64,000 nt of DNA. Origin: a virus. Below, one piece after another: positions 1-8,210 of the stretch (its first letter is position 1; every line of letters begins with the position of its first letter). The stretch is taken from the IMG/VR virus record IMGVR_UViG_3300031857_000057, positions 1 to 64,000 of that record; one strand, given 5' to 3'. The position numbers and the translations under genes are program-made. Under the pieces are notes generated by a model. It was given only the letters and a program-made list of their open reading frames with translations, was not told the DNA's origin and did no database searches.

Positions 1-2
1 CT

Positions 3-386
3 GTAGATGTAGCTTTAGATAAATGTTTAAAACATTATGAATCATTGTGGCATTTAAAAATGAATTATAAAGAAGCTTTTAATTTTGTAAAATATCTACC
101 AGGAAAATATTTTAAAATTCATGGAGACCATGGCCCATACTATACCTGTACAATTTCTGCAGTTGTTTATTTAAATGATGATTATGAGGGTGGAGAAATA
201 GAGTTTATAAGACAAGGGCTAGTCGTTAAACCAAAAGCTGGTGACATAGTAATGTTTCCATCTAACTTTGTATATGAGCATGCATCTTTAGAGGTAAAGT
301 CAGGAACTAAATATTCAGTTGTTATTATGACAGATTACAATGAATTTTATCATACGGGTGGATATCATGAATATGTATCAAAATGA
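3..386 (+). CDS. 2OG-Fe(II) oxygenase, prolyl-4-hydroxylase type (5' truncated)
   Basis: The reading frame is open from base 3, so the gene begins before the window and only its C-terminal 127 residues are seen. They contain the whole catalytic core: the HGD iron-binding motif (HxD), the family signature NDDYEGGE, a distal histidine in YEHAS, and the 2-oxoglutarate-binding basic residue in GTKYS. Enzymes of this fold (PF13640 type) use Fe(II), O2 and 2-oxoglutarate to hydroxylate a substrate, usually a protein proline. It is the closest relative of the gene at 1170, roughly half identical over the core by eye. The substrate is unknown. Confidence 0.88.
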   Translation, partial: VDVALDKCLKHYESLWHLKMNYKEAFNFVKYLPGKYFKIHGDHGPYYTCTISAVVYLNDDYEGGEIEFIRQGLVVKPKAGDIVMFPSNFVYEHASLEVKSGTKYSVVIMTDYNEFYHTGGYHEYVSK

Positions 387-1158
387 CGATACCCAAATAA
401 TTAAATTTAAATCTTTAAGACCGTGGCTTAATTCTAAAAGCAAATCTGTTCCAAGTACAACAACAGATAGCATCCCACAATGGTATAAAGAAGCTGATCG
501 TTTTGCAAAAAATCCAATTAATGGAGAATACTATAAAGCAACAAAAGAAATATGTCCTTTTTCAAAAGAAGATAATCCAAATGATTTTGGTAAAATTCCT
601 ACATGGAAAGCTTGTCCAGCAATAATGGATGGATTCTCAACTGGATATATTTTTAAAACTCCTTGCGATTTAACTTTTTTTAAAAATTCCCGTGGATCTC
701 TTGATGTTAAAATTGATGATGTAAAATATAAAGATTTTTGTGGCAAACGTGGCCCAATGGCACAATTTCATCATCCTAAAGGATACTATTTGGAACACTT
801 TGCTTGGTATGTTGACTGGGGAATAGAGCTTCCAAAAGGTTACAGTGCATTATTTATGACACCAATGAATAGGTTTGATTTACCATTTATTAATACTACT
901 GGTGTCGTTGATTGTGATAATGTACACATGCTTGGAACATTTCCATTTTTTATTATAGATGGCTGGGAGGGCACGATTGAAGCTGGCACTCCATTTATGC
1001 AAATACTTCCTTTCAAACGAGAAAACTGGCAGCAAGAAGTAGTTTTTCAAGATCAGCAAACAATCTATAGTGATATGATGGATAATATTAAATTCTATCG
1101 TCAGCCAGACGGTGGAGTATATAAAAATAAGGTTTGGTCTAGAAGAGAATATAAATAA
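367..1158 (+). CDS. Conserved phage protein of unknown function, distant DUF6065-like layout
   Basis: 263 residues. The ATG at 367 follows GGTGG and overlaps the end of the preceding oxygenase; an upstream ATG at 340 would lengthen the overlap and has no better ribosome site. I do not recognise a function. Its segments run in the same order as in the DUF6065-like protein at 1826: an aromatic GY stretch near residue 105, a membrane-free middle with PKGYSALFMTP, then a GVVDCD step and a closing EAGTPFMQILPFKR. This suggests a distant relationship to 1826. Together with the oxygenases it forms an alternating oxygenase/unknown pattern, so it may be a partner or substrate of the oxygenases; that is inference. 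Confidence 0.75.
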   Translation: MNMYQNDDTQIIKFKSLRPWLNSKSKSVPSTTTDSIPQWYKEADRFAKNPINGEYYKATKEICPFSKEDNPNDFGKIPTWKACPAIMDGFSTGYIFKTPCDLTFFKNSRGSLDVKIDDVKYKDFCGKRGPMAQFHHPKGYYLEHFAWYVDWGIELPKGYSALFMTPMNRFDLPFINTTGVVDCDNVHMLGTFPFFIIDGWEGTIEAGTPFMQILPFKRENWQQEVVFQDQQTIYSDMMDNIKFYRQPDGGVYKNKVWSRREYK

Positions 1159-1169
1159 AAGGAGCAAAA

Positions 1170-1826
1170 ATGAAAACGTGGACAGAAAAGAAAAACTTGG
1201 GAAATGGAATCAGTCTTTATAAAAATGTAATTAAGAAAGACATTGATGTTATAAATAGACTTGAAACAATCCTAGCACCAGTTGGAACAGAAACACAATA
1301 TGCTTGGCAGCCAGCATATGTTGGTTACAAAGAATTAATGCCATTATATAGAGATTGTAATGATTTTAAATTTAAAAAAACCGATATAGAAGCAGATTCT
1401 AGTTCAGAGTCTATAGCTTTGCAAGCGTTGTGGCAAGATGTATATGATGCACAGTTTCCAGCTGTTGAAGACTATAGAAAAGATTATAATATAATGGATT
1501 TGAAATATTGGGAAGCTTTTAATTTCATTAAGTATGGCCCAGGACAGCACTTTCAAGAACATCACGATCATGGGTTTTCTTATAACTGTACAGTATCTCT
1601 TGTAGCATATGTCAACGATGATTACGAAGGAGGAGAACTATATTTTAGATTACAAAATTTAAATGTAAAACCAGAAGAGGGTGATTTATTTATTTTCCCT
1701 TCAAATTATATGTATCCGCATAGAGCTATGCCAGTTAAATCTGGAACAAAGTATTCAATTGTAACAATGCTTGATTACAATAAAAAGTTTCATACACAAG
1801 AAATGTATTTGCCAGACGAGGAATAA
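1170..1826 (+). CDS. 2OG-Fe(II) oxygenase, prolyl-4-hydroxylase type
   Basis: 218 residues, start preceded by AAAGGAG. The C-terminal half is the double-stranded beta-helix domain with H131-x-D133, NDDYEGGE at about 149-156, distal H184 and K194 as the expected 2-oxoglutarate ligand. All catalytic positions are intact, so an active Fe(II)/2-oxoglutarate hydroxylase is expected. The N-terminal 100 residues are not recognised and differ from the other copies, which fits different substrates. The stop codon overlaps the start of the next gene (TAATG), implying translational coupling with the DUF6065-like protein. Confidence 0.92.
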   Translation: MKTWTEKKNLGNGISLYKNVIKKDIDVINRLETILAPVGTETQYAWQPAYVGYKELMPLYRDCNDFKFKKTDIEADSSSESIALQALWQDVYDAQFPAVEDYRKDYNIMDLKYWEAFNFIKYGPGQHFQEHHDHGFSYNCTVSLVAYVNDDYEGGELYFRLQNLNVKPEEGDLFIFPSNYMYPHRAMPVKSGTKYSIVTMLDYNKKFHTQEMYLPDEE

Positions 1827-2536
1827 TGTTAAATATATCTGTTGAAAAAAACACTTACTCTAATATAAGTATTGCTCCGATGTCTATTAAGAGAGAGTGG
1901 ATGGATGCTACCCCAGATAAACATGCTTATAGATGCTTTCCAGTCACACAAGCCAATATGATTGGGTGGTATCTATATGCAGATCAAGATGTTTCGTTTA
2001 TCTGGAATGGCATCAATAATACATCTTCAGATAATGTTAAAATTATAAAAGGTGAGCATTTTTGCTATACGGGAAGAGGGCAATCAAGCGTTAGCTTTAA
2101 TACTGGACTTGTTTTTAGAACAGACCAAGACATTAGTATGCTAACAATTACCCCAGTAAATTATTTCAGTAATGACTGGGAAGTTATGTCATCATTGATT
2201 AGTACTTCTTGGCACGATAGTGATTTTCCACTAGCTATTAAAGTAAAAACTCCAGATAAAGAAATTACAATAAAGTCTGGTGATCCAATTGCCACAATTA
2301 TACCAATGTCTTTGACTAAATTAGATAATACTGCAATTGAAATGTATGATTATTCAGATCCAAATGGATTAAGGCAAAGAGCACATCAACTTTATGGTGA
2401 GGCCGCACAAGAAATTAATCAATCTGGACAATGGACAGACTGGTATAGAGATGCTATTGACGAAAAGGGAGAGTCGTTAGGACAGCACGAAACAAAGGTC
2501 TTAAGATTAAAAGTAAATGATAATAGAAAAAAATAA
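1826..2536 (+). CDS. DUF6065-like protein
   Basis: 236 residues, start codon sharing one base with the stop of the oxygenase before it. The sequence WMDATPDKHAYRCFP, then a GWYLYADQDVSFIWNG stretch, a GLVFRTDQDISML segment, and a closing block with KSGDPIATIIP follow the pattern I know from the DUF6065 family, whose function is undescribed. No signal peptide or membrane segment is visible. It is locked into the oxygenase operon by the overlap, so it likely works with 2OG oxygenases as a partner or target. The gene at 367 looks like a distant relative. Assignment is by recalled pattern, not by a search. Confidence 0.72.
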   Translation: MLNISVEKNTYSNISIAPMSIKREWMDATPDKHAYRCFPVTQANMIGWYLYADQDVSFIWNGINNTSSDNVKIIKGEHFCYTGRGQSSVSFNTGLVFRTDQDISMLTITPVNYFSNDWEVMSSLISTSWHDSDFPLAIKVKTPDKEITIKSGDPIATIIPMSLTKLDNTAIEMYDYSDPNGLRQRAHQLYGEAAQEINQSGQWTDWYRDAIDEKGESLGQHETKVLRLKVNDNRKK

Positions 2537-2545
2537 TAAGAGAAA

Positions 2546-2554
2546 TGGTATAAT
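2546..2554 (+). promoter_or_regulatory. Extended -10 promoter, leaderless start of 2561
   Basis: TGGTATAAT ends six bases before the ATG at 2561. Transcription would start at about the A of the start codon, and there is no Shine-Dalgarno sequence, so a leaderless mRNA is predicted. This gives the oxygenases from 2561 onward their own promoter inside the array. Confidence 0.7.
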
Positions 2555-2560
2555 AATTTT

Positions 2561-3235
2561 ATGGACGAAATAGTAAATAAAAATATATATAAGAAAGTAT
2601 CTATAACTCCTTCAGGATGGTTTGGCAATAGTAAAGATATGATTGTTGAGCTAGAAAACTTTATGACTGAAGAAGAAATTGAGTTTTTAGAAAAATCTGC
2701 TAAGTCCATAACAATTTGGGATGTAACAGAAAGTCACACAAATGAAAACGGCACAGTTATATACGACGCAAACTACTGGAAGGATCGTGTAGCAACAAGG
2801 CCATCTTTAGATAAAAATGATCCAAAAATTGGACCAGTAATTGAAGGATTGTTTCATCGTTTGCAACCCATAATTGAAGATTTTTTTAAAGTTAAGGTTG
2901 AGCCAACTGGACAAACAATAGTTAAGTGGCTACCAGGACAATTTCAAAAGCCACATGCAGACAAAGAGTTACACGATGGGCCAGATGCAGGACTTCCTAA
3001 TGATTTTCCATATTACGATCTATCTAGTCTTTTTTATTTAAATGATGATTACGAAGGTGGAGAATTATATTTTCCTTTACAGGGTGTTCAATTTAAGCCT
3101 AAGAGGGGCGCTGCCTATTTTTTCCCAGGAGATAAAAACTTTATACATGGAGTTACAGAAATAAAAAGTGGCATAAGATATACATGTCCATTTTTCTGGA
3201 CAATATTAGAACATACTGGAGATAAAAAACCATGA
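2561..3235 (+). CDS. 2OG-Fe(II) oxygenase, prolyl-4-hydroxylase type
   Basis: 224 residues, apparently translated from a leaderless mRNA (extended -10 at 2546-2554). Catalytic residues are complete: H132-x-D134 in PHADKE, NDDYEGGE at about 161-168, distal H196 in FIHGV, R206 in GIRYT. The N-terminal segment with MIVELENFMTEEEIEFL is the usual strand and helix that precede the beta-helix in prolyl hydroxylase-like proteins. The end overlaps the next oxygenase by an ATGA junction. Predicted soluble hydroxylase; substrate unknown. Confidence 0.92.
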   Translation: MDEIVNKNIYKKVSITPSGWFGNSKDMIVELENFMTEEEIEFLEKSAKSITIWDVTESHTNENGTVIYDANYWKDRVATRPSLDKNDPKIGPVIEGLFHRLQPIIEDFFKVKVEPTGQTIVKWLPGQFQKPHADKELHDGPDAGLPNDFPYYDLSSLFYLNDDYEGGELYFPLQGVQFKPKRGAAYFFPGDKNFIHGVTEIKSGIRYTCPFFWTILEHTGDKKP

Positions 3236-3966
3236 ACAAAAAAAGAATAACAAAAGATATCGTAGTTTTTGAAAACTTTTTAACTCCAGAAGAATGCAAT
3301 GCAATAATAAAAGTGATAGAAGCGCAAGCAGCAAATGAAAAGCTTCAATGGACTCCAATATCCTTCTATGAATCATACTCTTCTGTTCTTCCAAATGATA
3401 ACGATCCAGAGCTTGCAGATTTTGGCCTTTCTGCAACATACTTTTCTGATCTTGAAAAAAGAGTCTCAGAAACAGTTGCAGCTGTACATGACAAAGATCC
3501 AAACGATATACATAAAATTGGATTTCATGCACAAAAATGGGAAAAGGGTGCATTTGCAAGAGAACATTCTGATAATACAGATTTAGAAGGAAACATTGGA
3601 CCTTTTGAAAGAAGCAGGTATGCTTCATTCTTATATTTAAACACTGATTTTGAGGGAGGAAGATTAGTATTTAATAAACAAAATTATGAATTAATTCCAC
3701 AATCAGGATTGCTTGCCTCATTTGCTGGTGGATTTGAAAATACACACGAAGTTTCTTTAATTACAGAGGGAACAAGATACACATTAGGATCATTTTGGGA
3801 TGATAGGGATGAGTCGGCATATCCAAAAGAAACCATAGATGCTTGGGCTGAAGAAATAAAAAAAGTTAGAGAAGATCAAGAAGTTCTTAAATCTTCATGG
3901 AAAAAGCTTCATGAAAAGGGATATAGACTAAACCCTGATGGAAGCGAATATAAGGCAGAAGAATAA
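3232..3966 (+). CDS. 2OG-Fe(II) oxygenase, prolyl-4-hydroxylase type
   Basis: 244 residues, ATGA overlap with the gene before. H112-x-D114 in REHSDN, distal H172 in NTHEV, R182 in GTRYT are all present. The signature is a variant, LNTDFEGGRL in place of LNDDYEGGEL, making this one of the more divergent copies. The N-terminus (DIVVFENFLTPEECNAII) is typical of the family. A lysine-rich tail of about 40 residues follows the fold and is not seen in the other copies. Probably active on a different substrate from its neighbours. Confidence 0.9.
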   Translation: MNKKRITKDIVVFENFLTPEECNAIIKVIEAQAANEKLQWTPISFYESYSSVLPNDNDPELADFGLSATYFSDLEKRVSETVAAVHDKDPNDIHKIGFHAQKWEKGAFAREHSDNTDLEGNIGPFERSRYASFLYLNTDFEGGRLVFNKQNYELIPQSGLLASFAGGFENTHEVSLITEGTRYTLGSFWDDRDESAYPKETIDAWAEEIKKVREDQEVLKSSWKKLHEKGYRLNPDGSEYKAEE

Positions 3967-3970
3967 TAAT

Positions 3971-4660
3971 ATGTCAGCATTTCTTAAAAAAGAAGCTGAA
4001 GCAGCAGGCTTCAAAACTCAAGAGATTTATGATAAAGTATTATTAATTGAAGATTTTATATCTAAAGAAGAAATAGAAGAATTACTTGATATTATAAAAT
4101 CAATTAAAGAAGAAGACTGGTATATTGAATATAAGTCAAATTTAAAATTATTCTGCATGGAAAAATTTGGTAGAGATGATGTTGAAAACCTTGTTGCCGA
4201 AGGAAAATTTGAAGTAACTAAAAATTGGGAAGATAAAAATTATAACATAAATAATTATGAAATACAAAAAAATATTTTTAATCGTATTAATCCATTAATT
4301 AGATCAGCAAATTCAAACTATTTATTAAGTGGCATGGTAACGCTGCAAAGAATGCAAGAGGGGGTAGAATTAAAATCTCATACCGACCAACATACAGATC
4401 CATCCATACAGTATGCAACCATACTATATATTAATGATGATTATACAGATGGTGAAATATTTTTTAAAAATATAAATTTAAAATTAAAACCAAAACCTGG
4501 ATCTATGCTTGTATTTCCAGGTACTCCAGAATATGAGCATGGAGTTGTTCCAGTAGGACCTGGCCCTATAAGATATGTTCTTGTAGGTTTTGTAAAAATA
4601 ATAGATTTTTATAATAATAACAAGTATAATGATAAATACATAACAAAGGATGGAATGTAA
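3971..4660 (+). CDS. 2OG-Fe(II) oxygenase, prolyl-4-hydroxylase type
   Basis: 229 residues from the ATG at 3971, which lies just after the stop of the previous gene; an in-frame ATG at 3938 would overlap it and is less likely. The motif region SHTDQHTD contains two overlapping HxD candidates (H137/D139 and H141/D143). NDDYTDGE is a variant of the family signature, distal H190 sits in YEHGV, and R201 in IRYVL. All ligands are therefore available. The long N-terminal helical part and the two HxD candidates distinguish this copy. Confidence 0.9.
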   Translation: MSAFLKKEAEAAGFKTQEIYDKVLLIEDFISKEEIEELLDIIKSIKEEDWYIEYKSNLKLFCMEKFGRDDVENLVAEGKFEVTKNWEDKNYNINNYEIQKNIFNRINPLIRSANSNYLLSGMVTLQRMQEGVELKSHTDQHTDPSIQYATILYINDDYTDGEIFFKNINLKLKPKPGSMLVFPGTPEYEHGVVPVGPGPIRYVLVGFVKIIDFYNNNKYNDKYITKDGM

Positions 4661-4661
4661 T

Positions 4662-5432
4662 ATGAAGTTAGAAAAAGTACTAGAAGAGAACATATATTAT
4701 TACACCGATGTTCTTGCAGATCATGAAAAGTTTTTATCCATTATTCTTGAGTTAGATGGCAATTCAGAAGTTGAGCCAGTAATCCCGTCTTGGCAAAGAT
4801 GGTTGTCTAATTCTGGAGATGGCTACTCGTTTGGCGGTAAAAAAGACATGCAGCCAAACAATCTTCACCTATTGTCTGGAGAATTAAAAGAAAAAGCTGG
4901 GTATGTTATATCAGAAATTCAAAGATGCATTAAAGATGTAGCTGAAGCATTTATACGTGATAGAGGCCTAGATGTCCCAAATCCAAATCTATCACCTTTT
5001 GCGGGTATCATGAAGTACATACCTGGATTAGAAATGGGTGCACACTTTGATGCACAGGCTGGAGATGAAAGCCTGTGGTGGTCAATGATTATATATGTTA
5101 ATGATGATTACGAGGGTGGAGAGCTTTCTTGGATTCTTCATGATAAAGATTTAAGAGATCCACAACATGCACATCTAAAACCAAGGTCAGATCTTCATCA
5201 TGAAGAAAACAAAGATTTAATTGATTTTTGGATTAAGCCAGCTGCTGGTTCAGCACTTATTTTTCCATCTACCTTTCCATATAGACATCAGGTTCATATT
5301 ATGAAGTCTGGAGATAAGTATATGTTCCCAGGTTTTATATTTAAAGATGGGTACGATCCAAGTGATCCAGAGTCTATTGAAAAATTTAATGGTGGATCAA
5401 AGGTCGTAAAAAAGAGCCCATATGAGCAGTAG
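4662..5432 (+). CDS. 2OG-Fe(II) oxygenase, prolyl-4-hydroxylase type
   Basis: 256 residues from the ATG at 4662, preceded by AAAGGA; an ATG four codons upstream would start inside that site. H128-x-D130, NDDYEGGE at about 147-154, distal H209 in YRHQV and K219 in GDKYM are present. A His- and Asp-rich insertion of about 30 residues (around 160-190) sits between the signature and the distal histidine, longer than in any other copy here. Such loops commonly shape substrate choice in the family. The 3' end overlaps the next oxygenase by 11 bases. Confidence 0.91.
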   Translation: MKLEKVLEENIYYYTDVLADHEKFLSIILELDGNSEVEPVIPSWQRWLSNSGDGYSFGGKKDMQPNNLHLLSGELKEKAGYVISEIQRCIKDVAEAFIRDRGLDVPNPNLSPFAGIMKYIPGLEMGAHFDAQAGDESLWWSMIIYVNDDYEGGELSWILHDKDLRDPQHAHLKPRSDLHHEENKDLIDFWIKPAAGSALIFPSTFPYRHQVHIMKSGDKYMFPGFIFKDGYDPSDPESIEKFNGGSKVVKKSPYEQ

Positions 5433-6051
5433 CTATGAAATCTTAAAAGATCAAATAGTTTACTTCCCTAATGCAGTTCCAAATCATTTAGAAATTGTTG
5501 ATGCAATAGAGTCGGTAAACTCAAAATCTGTTTCCCCCTGGGAAAATTGGTATGCTGGAGATAATAAAGATCATGCTTATGGTCATATAAAATACATGAA
5601 TAGATCTTTTTATAAAGAAGAAGATGCAGAAACTTTAGAAAAAAGTAAATTTATTATAGAGTCTTTGTGTGATTATATGTCAAATTGTGCTATACAATAT
5701 GCAAACATTTTTGGTTTATCAAAAGATCATATTGATTTTGCCATATCTGTTCTTAAACAAGAAACTACAACTATAGGCATTAATAAATATAATGAAAATG
5801 CACATATGGGGCCACACGTAGACCTAAATGATATGAATCATTATATTCAGTATACAATTGTAGTTTATCTAAATGATGATTATGAAGGAGGGGAGTTATA
5901 CTTTCCTAATCATGATATAAAAATAAAACCATTAGCGGGAAGTATTGCCATGTACCCTTCTGGACATCCATATACACATGAATCACTAAATATTACAAAA
6001 GGTAGAAAGATGTTAATAACTCATCACCTAAGAAACAATGAGGCAAGATGA
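5422..6051 (+). CDS. 2OG-Fe(II) oxygenase, prolyl-4-hydroxylase type
   Basis: 209 residues. H132-x-D134 in PHVDLN, NDDYEGGE at about 151-158, distal H186 in YTHES, and a basic pair R195/K196 at the 2-oxoglutarate position. The ribosome site is weak, and the 11-base overlap with the previous gene suggests coupled translation. The end overlaps the next gene by an ATGA junction. It is the last of the contiguous run of six oxygenases on the plus strand before a small unknown gene. Confidence 0.91.
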   Translation: MSSSYEILKDQIVYFPNAVPNHLEIVDAIESVNSKSVSPWENWYAGDNKDHAYGHIKYMNRSFYKEEDAETLEKSKFIIESLCDYMSNCAIQYANIFGLSKDHIDFAISVLKQETTTIGINKYNENAHMGPHVDLNDMNHYIQYTIVVYLNDDYEGGELYFPNHDIKIKPLAGSIAMYPSGHPYTHESLNITKGRKMLITHHLRNNEAR

Positions 6052-6512
6052 GTGGGGACTTGAAGCCAGAGCATAATGATCTTGTTTCAGAGTATATCAA
6101 TTCTGTAAATAATAAAACTCAAACATCCTACATGCTAACAATTGCAAGAGATGGAGAAGATCCAGTTAGAACAATAATTTATTATTCTAATGCAATAGAG
6201 GCTGCAGAAGCATACAACAAATATACTGATTGGGGTTTTGCAAGAAATTTCTTAACAGTAAAACTGTATGAACCAAATGGTGTAGTTAATCAAAAAGTTT
6301 TAAAAAGAAACCAAGCTGGAGAATGCACATTTGTAAGACAAGATTATATAGAGGCGCAAAAAATATTGTTTAATGTAAAAGAGCATTTGGATTCAAAACA
6401 ATATGAATCTCTAATTAAAGACTTTATGACTTTATTTGCAAAAGACAATTGGAGATTTGATCCCGATAGGTTTTTAAAAGACTCTGGAATTTTAGGAAAA
6501 GCACAAGAATAA
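6048..6512 (+). CDS. Hypothetical protein closing the oxygenase operon
   Basis: 154 residues, ATGA overlap with the oxygenase before it, so it is co-translated with the array. I do not recognise a family. It has an alpha/beta N-terminal half (SYMLTIARDGEDP, then a helix AIEAAEAYNKYTDW) and a mostly helical C-terminal half. No signal peptide, membrane segment, cysteine cluster or nucleotide-binding motif is visible. It ends two bases from the convergent glycosyltransferase, with no terminator in between. Confidence 0.75.
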   Translation: MSGDLKPEHNDLVSEYINSVNNKTQTSYMLTIARDGEDPVRTIIYYSNAIEAAEAYNKYTDWGFARNFLTVKLYEPNGVVNQKVLKRNQAGECTFVRQDYIEAQKILFNVKEHLDSKQYESLIKDFMTLFAKDNWRFDPDRFLKDSGILGKAQE

Positions 6513-6514
6513 GT

Positions 6515-7546
6515 TTATTCTGAAAGATAATTTTCAATTCCCATTATTTTTTTTGATTTTTCAAGTTGATCTTTATCTGGTGCTCCCCAATAACCTAAAT
6601 ATTTACCACTAAAAATTTCTTTATGATGTTTATTTGCATGCTCTTTTATATATTTTGAAAAACTATCAGATTTTGTAGCATCCTTCCACTGATAATCAGA
6701 ATCTATTCCAGGTTCAGGTTTGTTTAAACTAACAAAAACTGGTTTATAAAAATGAAAAATTCTAAATCCACGACTCAGCAATCTTAATGAAAAATTAATT
6801 TGATCGCCAGAAAATGGATCTTTGGGATAGTGCAAAAAATCTAATAAATATTTAAAAGGATAAAACATCATTGCTGCAAAAACACAGTTACCTTCGTGAA
6901 ATACGGTATCGTTAATAGTTATTTTATTATCATTCCATGGCCCACCATCAACCCAGGCAATACCAACCATGCTTTCCGTTAATCTATTATTGCCATCTAT
7001 TCCATCAGTTCTTATTGATGGCATAAAAGCATTTACGTCATCAATTGTTGAATCAAAATCATTAAAGTGTATTTTTTTGTTTTCTTGCCAGTATAAAGTA
7101 TTTTTATCGTTTATATCATATGTAAATCCATGAGGCATATTACTTAATACAATTTTATCTCCAGCATATTTTTCTGCAACATAATAATTATTTATTAATG
7201 TCTCATCCCAGTTTTTATCAAAAATTGTATGTGCATCTATTTGAAAAATAAAATCATGTTCTTTATCGTACATTAAGGCAGCGTTCATTCTAGAAAAACC
7301 TATTCCAAAAACATAAGGAGAAAAAAATTCTGTATATAATGTATTACTAGATTTTAATAGCGAAACATCCTCTTTTGATCCATTGTAAAGATGCGATTCT
7401 TTTTTATCTAAAACGGTATTAAATATACTAAAATAAATACGCTCAGGATGCTTAGCAGCATATATTGCAGATCTTATTGTGTCTAAAAGGTAATATTCTC
7501 TACAGGAAGCAATTGTTATTAAAATTGTTTTTTCTTTATTGCTCAT
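6515..7546 (-). CDS. GT60-like glycosyltransferase (GlcNAc-transferase type, PF11397-like)
   Basis: 343 residues on the minus strand. The start chosen is the ATG at 7546, seven bases after an extended -10 (leaderless); further upstream starts would lie in the promoter. The N-terminus ILITIASCREYYLLDTI, the following AAKHPERIYFSIFN, the block GIGFSRMNAALMY and the metal-binding DxH motif in FQIDAHTIF (about 104-106) match the layout of the GlcNAc family PF11397, CAZy GT60. The known GT60 enzyme, Gnt1 of Dictyostelium, adds GlcNAc to hydroxyproline made by a prolyl 4-hydroxylase. Its placement inside an array of such hydroxylases is therefore striking. Family by recalled pattern; donor and acceptor are unknown. 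Confidence 0.78.
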   Translation of the reverse strand: MSNKEKTILITIASCREYYLLDTIRSAIYAAKHPERIYFSIFNTVLDKKESHLYNGSKEDVSLLKSSNTLYTEFFSPYVFGIGFSRMNAALMYDKEHDFIFQIDAHTIFDKNWDETLINNYYVAEKYAGDKIVLSNMPHGFTYDINDKNTLYWQENKKIHFNDFDSTIDDVNAFMPSIRTDGIDGNNRLTESMVGIAWVDGGPWNDNKITINDTVFHEGNCVFAAMMFYPFKYLLDFLHYPKDPFSGDQINFSLRLLSRGFRIFHFYKPVFVSLNKPEPGIDSDYQWKDATKSDSFSKYIKEHANKHHKEIFSGKYLGYWGAPDKDQLEKSKKIMGIENYLSE

Positions 7547-7553
7547 ATTTTTC

Positions 7554-7575
7554 ATTATATCATATATGGTATAAT
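7554..7575. promoter_or_regulatory. Back-to-back overlapping promoters inside a 22-bp near-palindrome
   Basis: On the minus strand TGATATAAT (7562-7554) ends seven bases before the glycosyltransferase ATG; on the plus strand TGGTATAAT (7567-7575) ends six bases before the oxygenase ATG at 7582. Only four bases separate the two -10 elements, and the whole 22 bp is an inverted repeat with a single mismatched pair. Both messages would be leaderless. Two polymerases cannot bind at once, so the two genes should compete for expression. Confidence 0.72.
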
Positions 7576-7581
7576 TTAAAA

Positions 7582-8178
7582 ATGAACCTGCCCAAAGAAC
7601 CATATCATATAATTAAAAATTATTTAGATAAAGATTATTGTAAAGATATGGCTTCATATTTTCTTAAAAATATGGAGGAAGATCCAAGAGAAGGATATAG
7701 CACTTTTGGTATAGGTGGCAAAGAATACTTTTTTGAAGAAGTAAATCCAAAACCAAAACCATATGATCCAAATATGAAGCTATACGATATGATCCATTTT
7801 GGTTATAAATTTTTTATGGAAAATTATCCAATATATGGAGATTTTGAATTAAACAGATCACATGCAAATTTTATGTTTAAAGATGCAATTTTACATGATC
7901 ATAAGGATGATAGAAACTTTAATGAACCGATAGAAACATTGGGAAGCAAGACCCATGTTCTTGGATTATTTTTAACTGATGATTACGAGGGTGGGGAATT
8001 AGTATTTGGAGATTATTCTATTTCATTAAAACCAGAAGTTGGTGATCTTGTATTTTTCCCTGGCTACTATACAAGACATGGTGTAAACAAAGTTACCTCT
8101 GGAGTTAGAATAAATATTTTAAGTCATTATTTTGATATTATAGATAGATCTAAGATTAATCCAGCATACTCAATGTAA
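7582..8178 (+). CDS. 2OG-Fe(II) oxygenase, prolyl-4-hydroxylase type
   Basis: 198 residues from the ATG at 7582, which follows the extended -10 by six bases; the open frame continues upstream but crosses the divergent gene and promoter. H107-x-D109 lies in HDHKDD, the signature is TDDYEGGEL, distal H166 in TRHGV and R176 in GVRIN. It is the shortest full-length copy in this left-hand array and is separated from the others by the convergent glycosyltransferase gene. It is divergently expressed with that gene from shared promoter DNA, which suggests a functional link. Confidence 0.91.
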   Translation: MNLPKEPYHIIKNYLDKDYCKDMASYFLKNMEEDPREGYSTFGIGGKEYFFEEVNPKPKPYDPNMKLYDMIHFGYKFFMENYPIYGDFELNRSHANFMFKDAILHDHKDDRNFNEPIETLGSKTHVLGLFLTDDYEGGELVFGDYSISLKPEVGDLVFFPGYYTRHGVNKVTSGVRINILSHYFDIIDRSKINPAYSM

Positions 8179-8207
8179 AAAAATAGCCCCGCTTTTACAC
8201 GGGGCCA
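8178..8207 (-). terminator. Intrinsic terminator of the lysin gene
   Basis: GCCCCG at 8186-8191 pairs with CGGGGC at 8200-8205 across an 8-base loop. Read on the minus strand the stem is followed by TATTTTTTT, a good U tract, so it ends the minus-strand lysin. It lies between convergent genes and may also slow plus-strand transcription, where the tail is only CATTATTA. Confidence 0.85.
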
Positions 8208-8210
8208 TTA

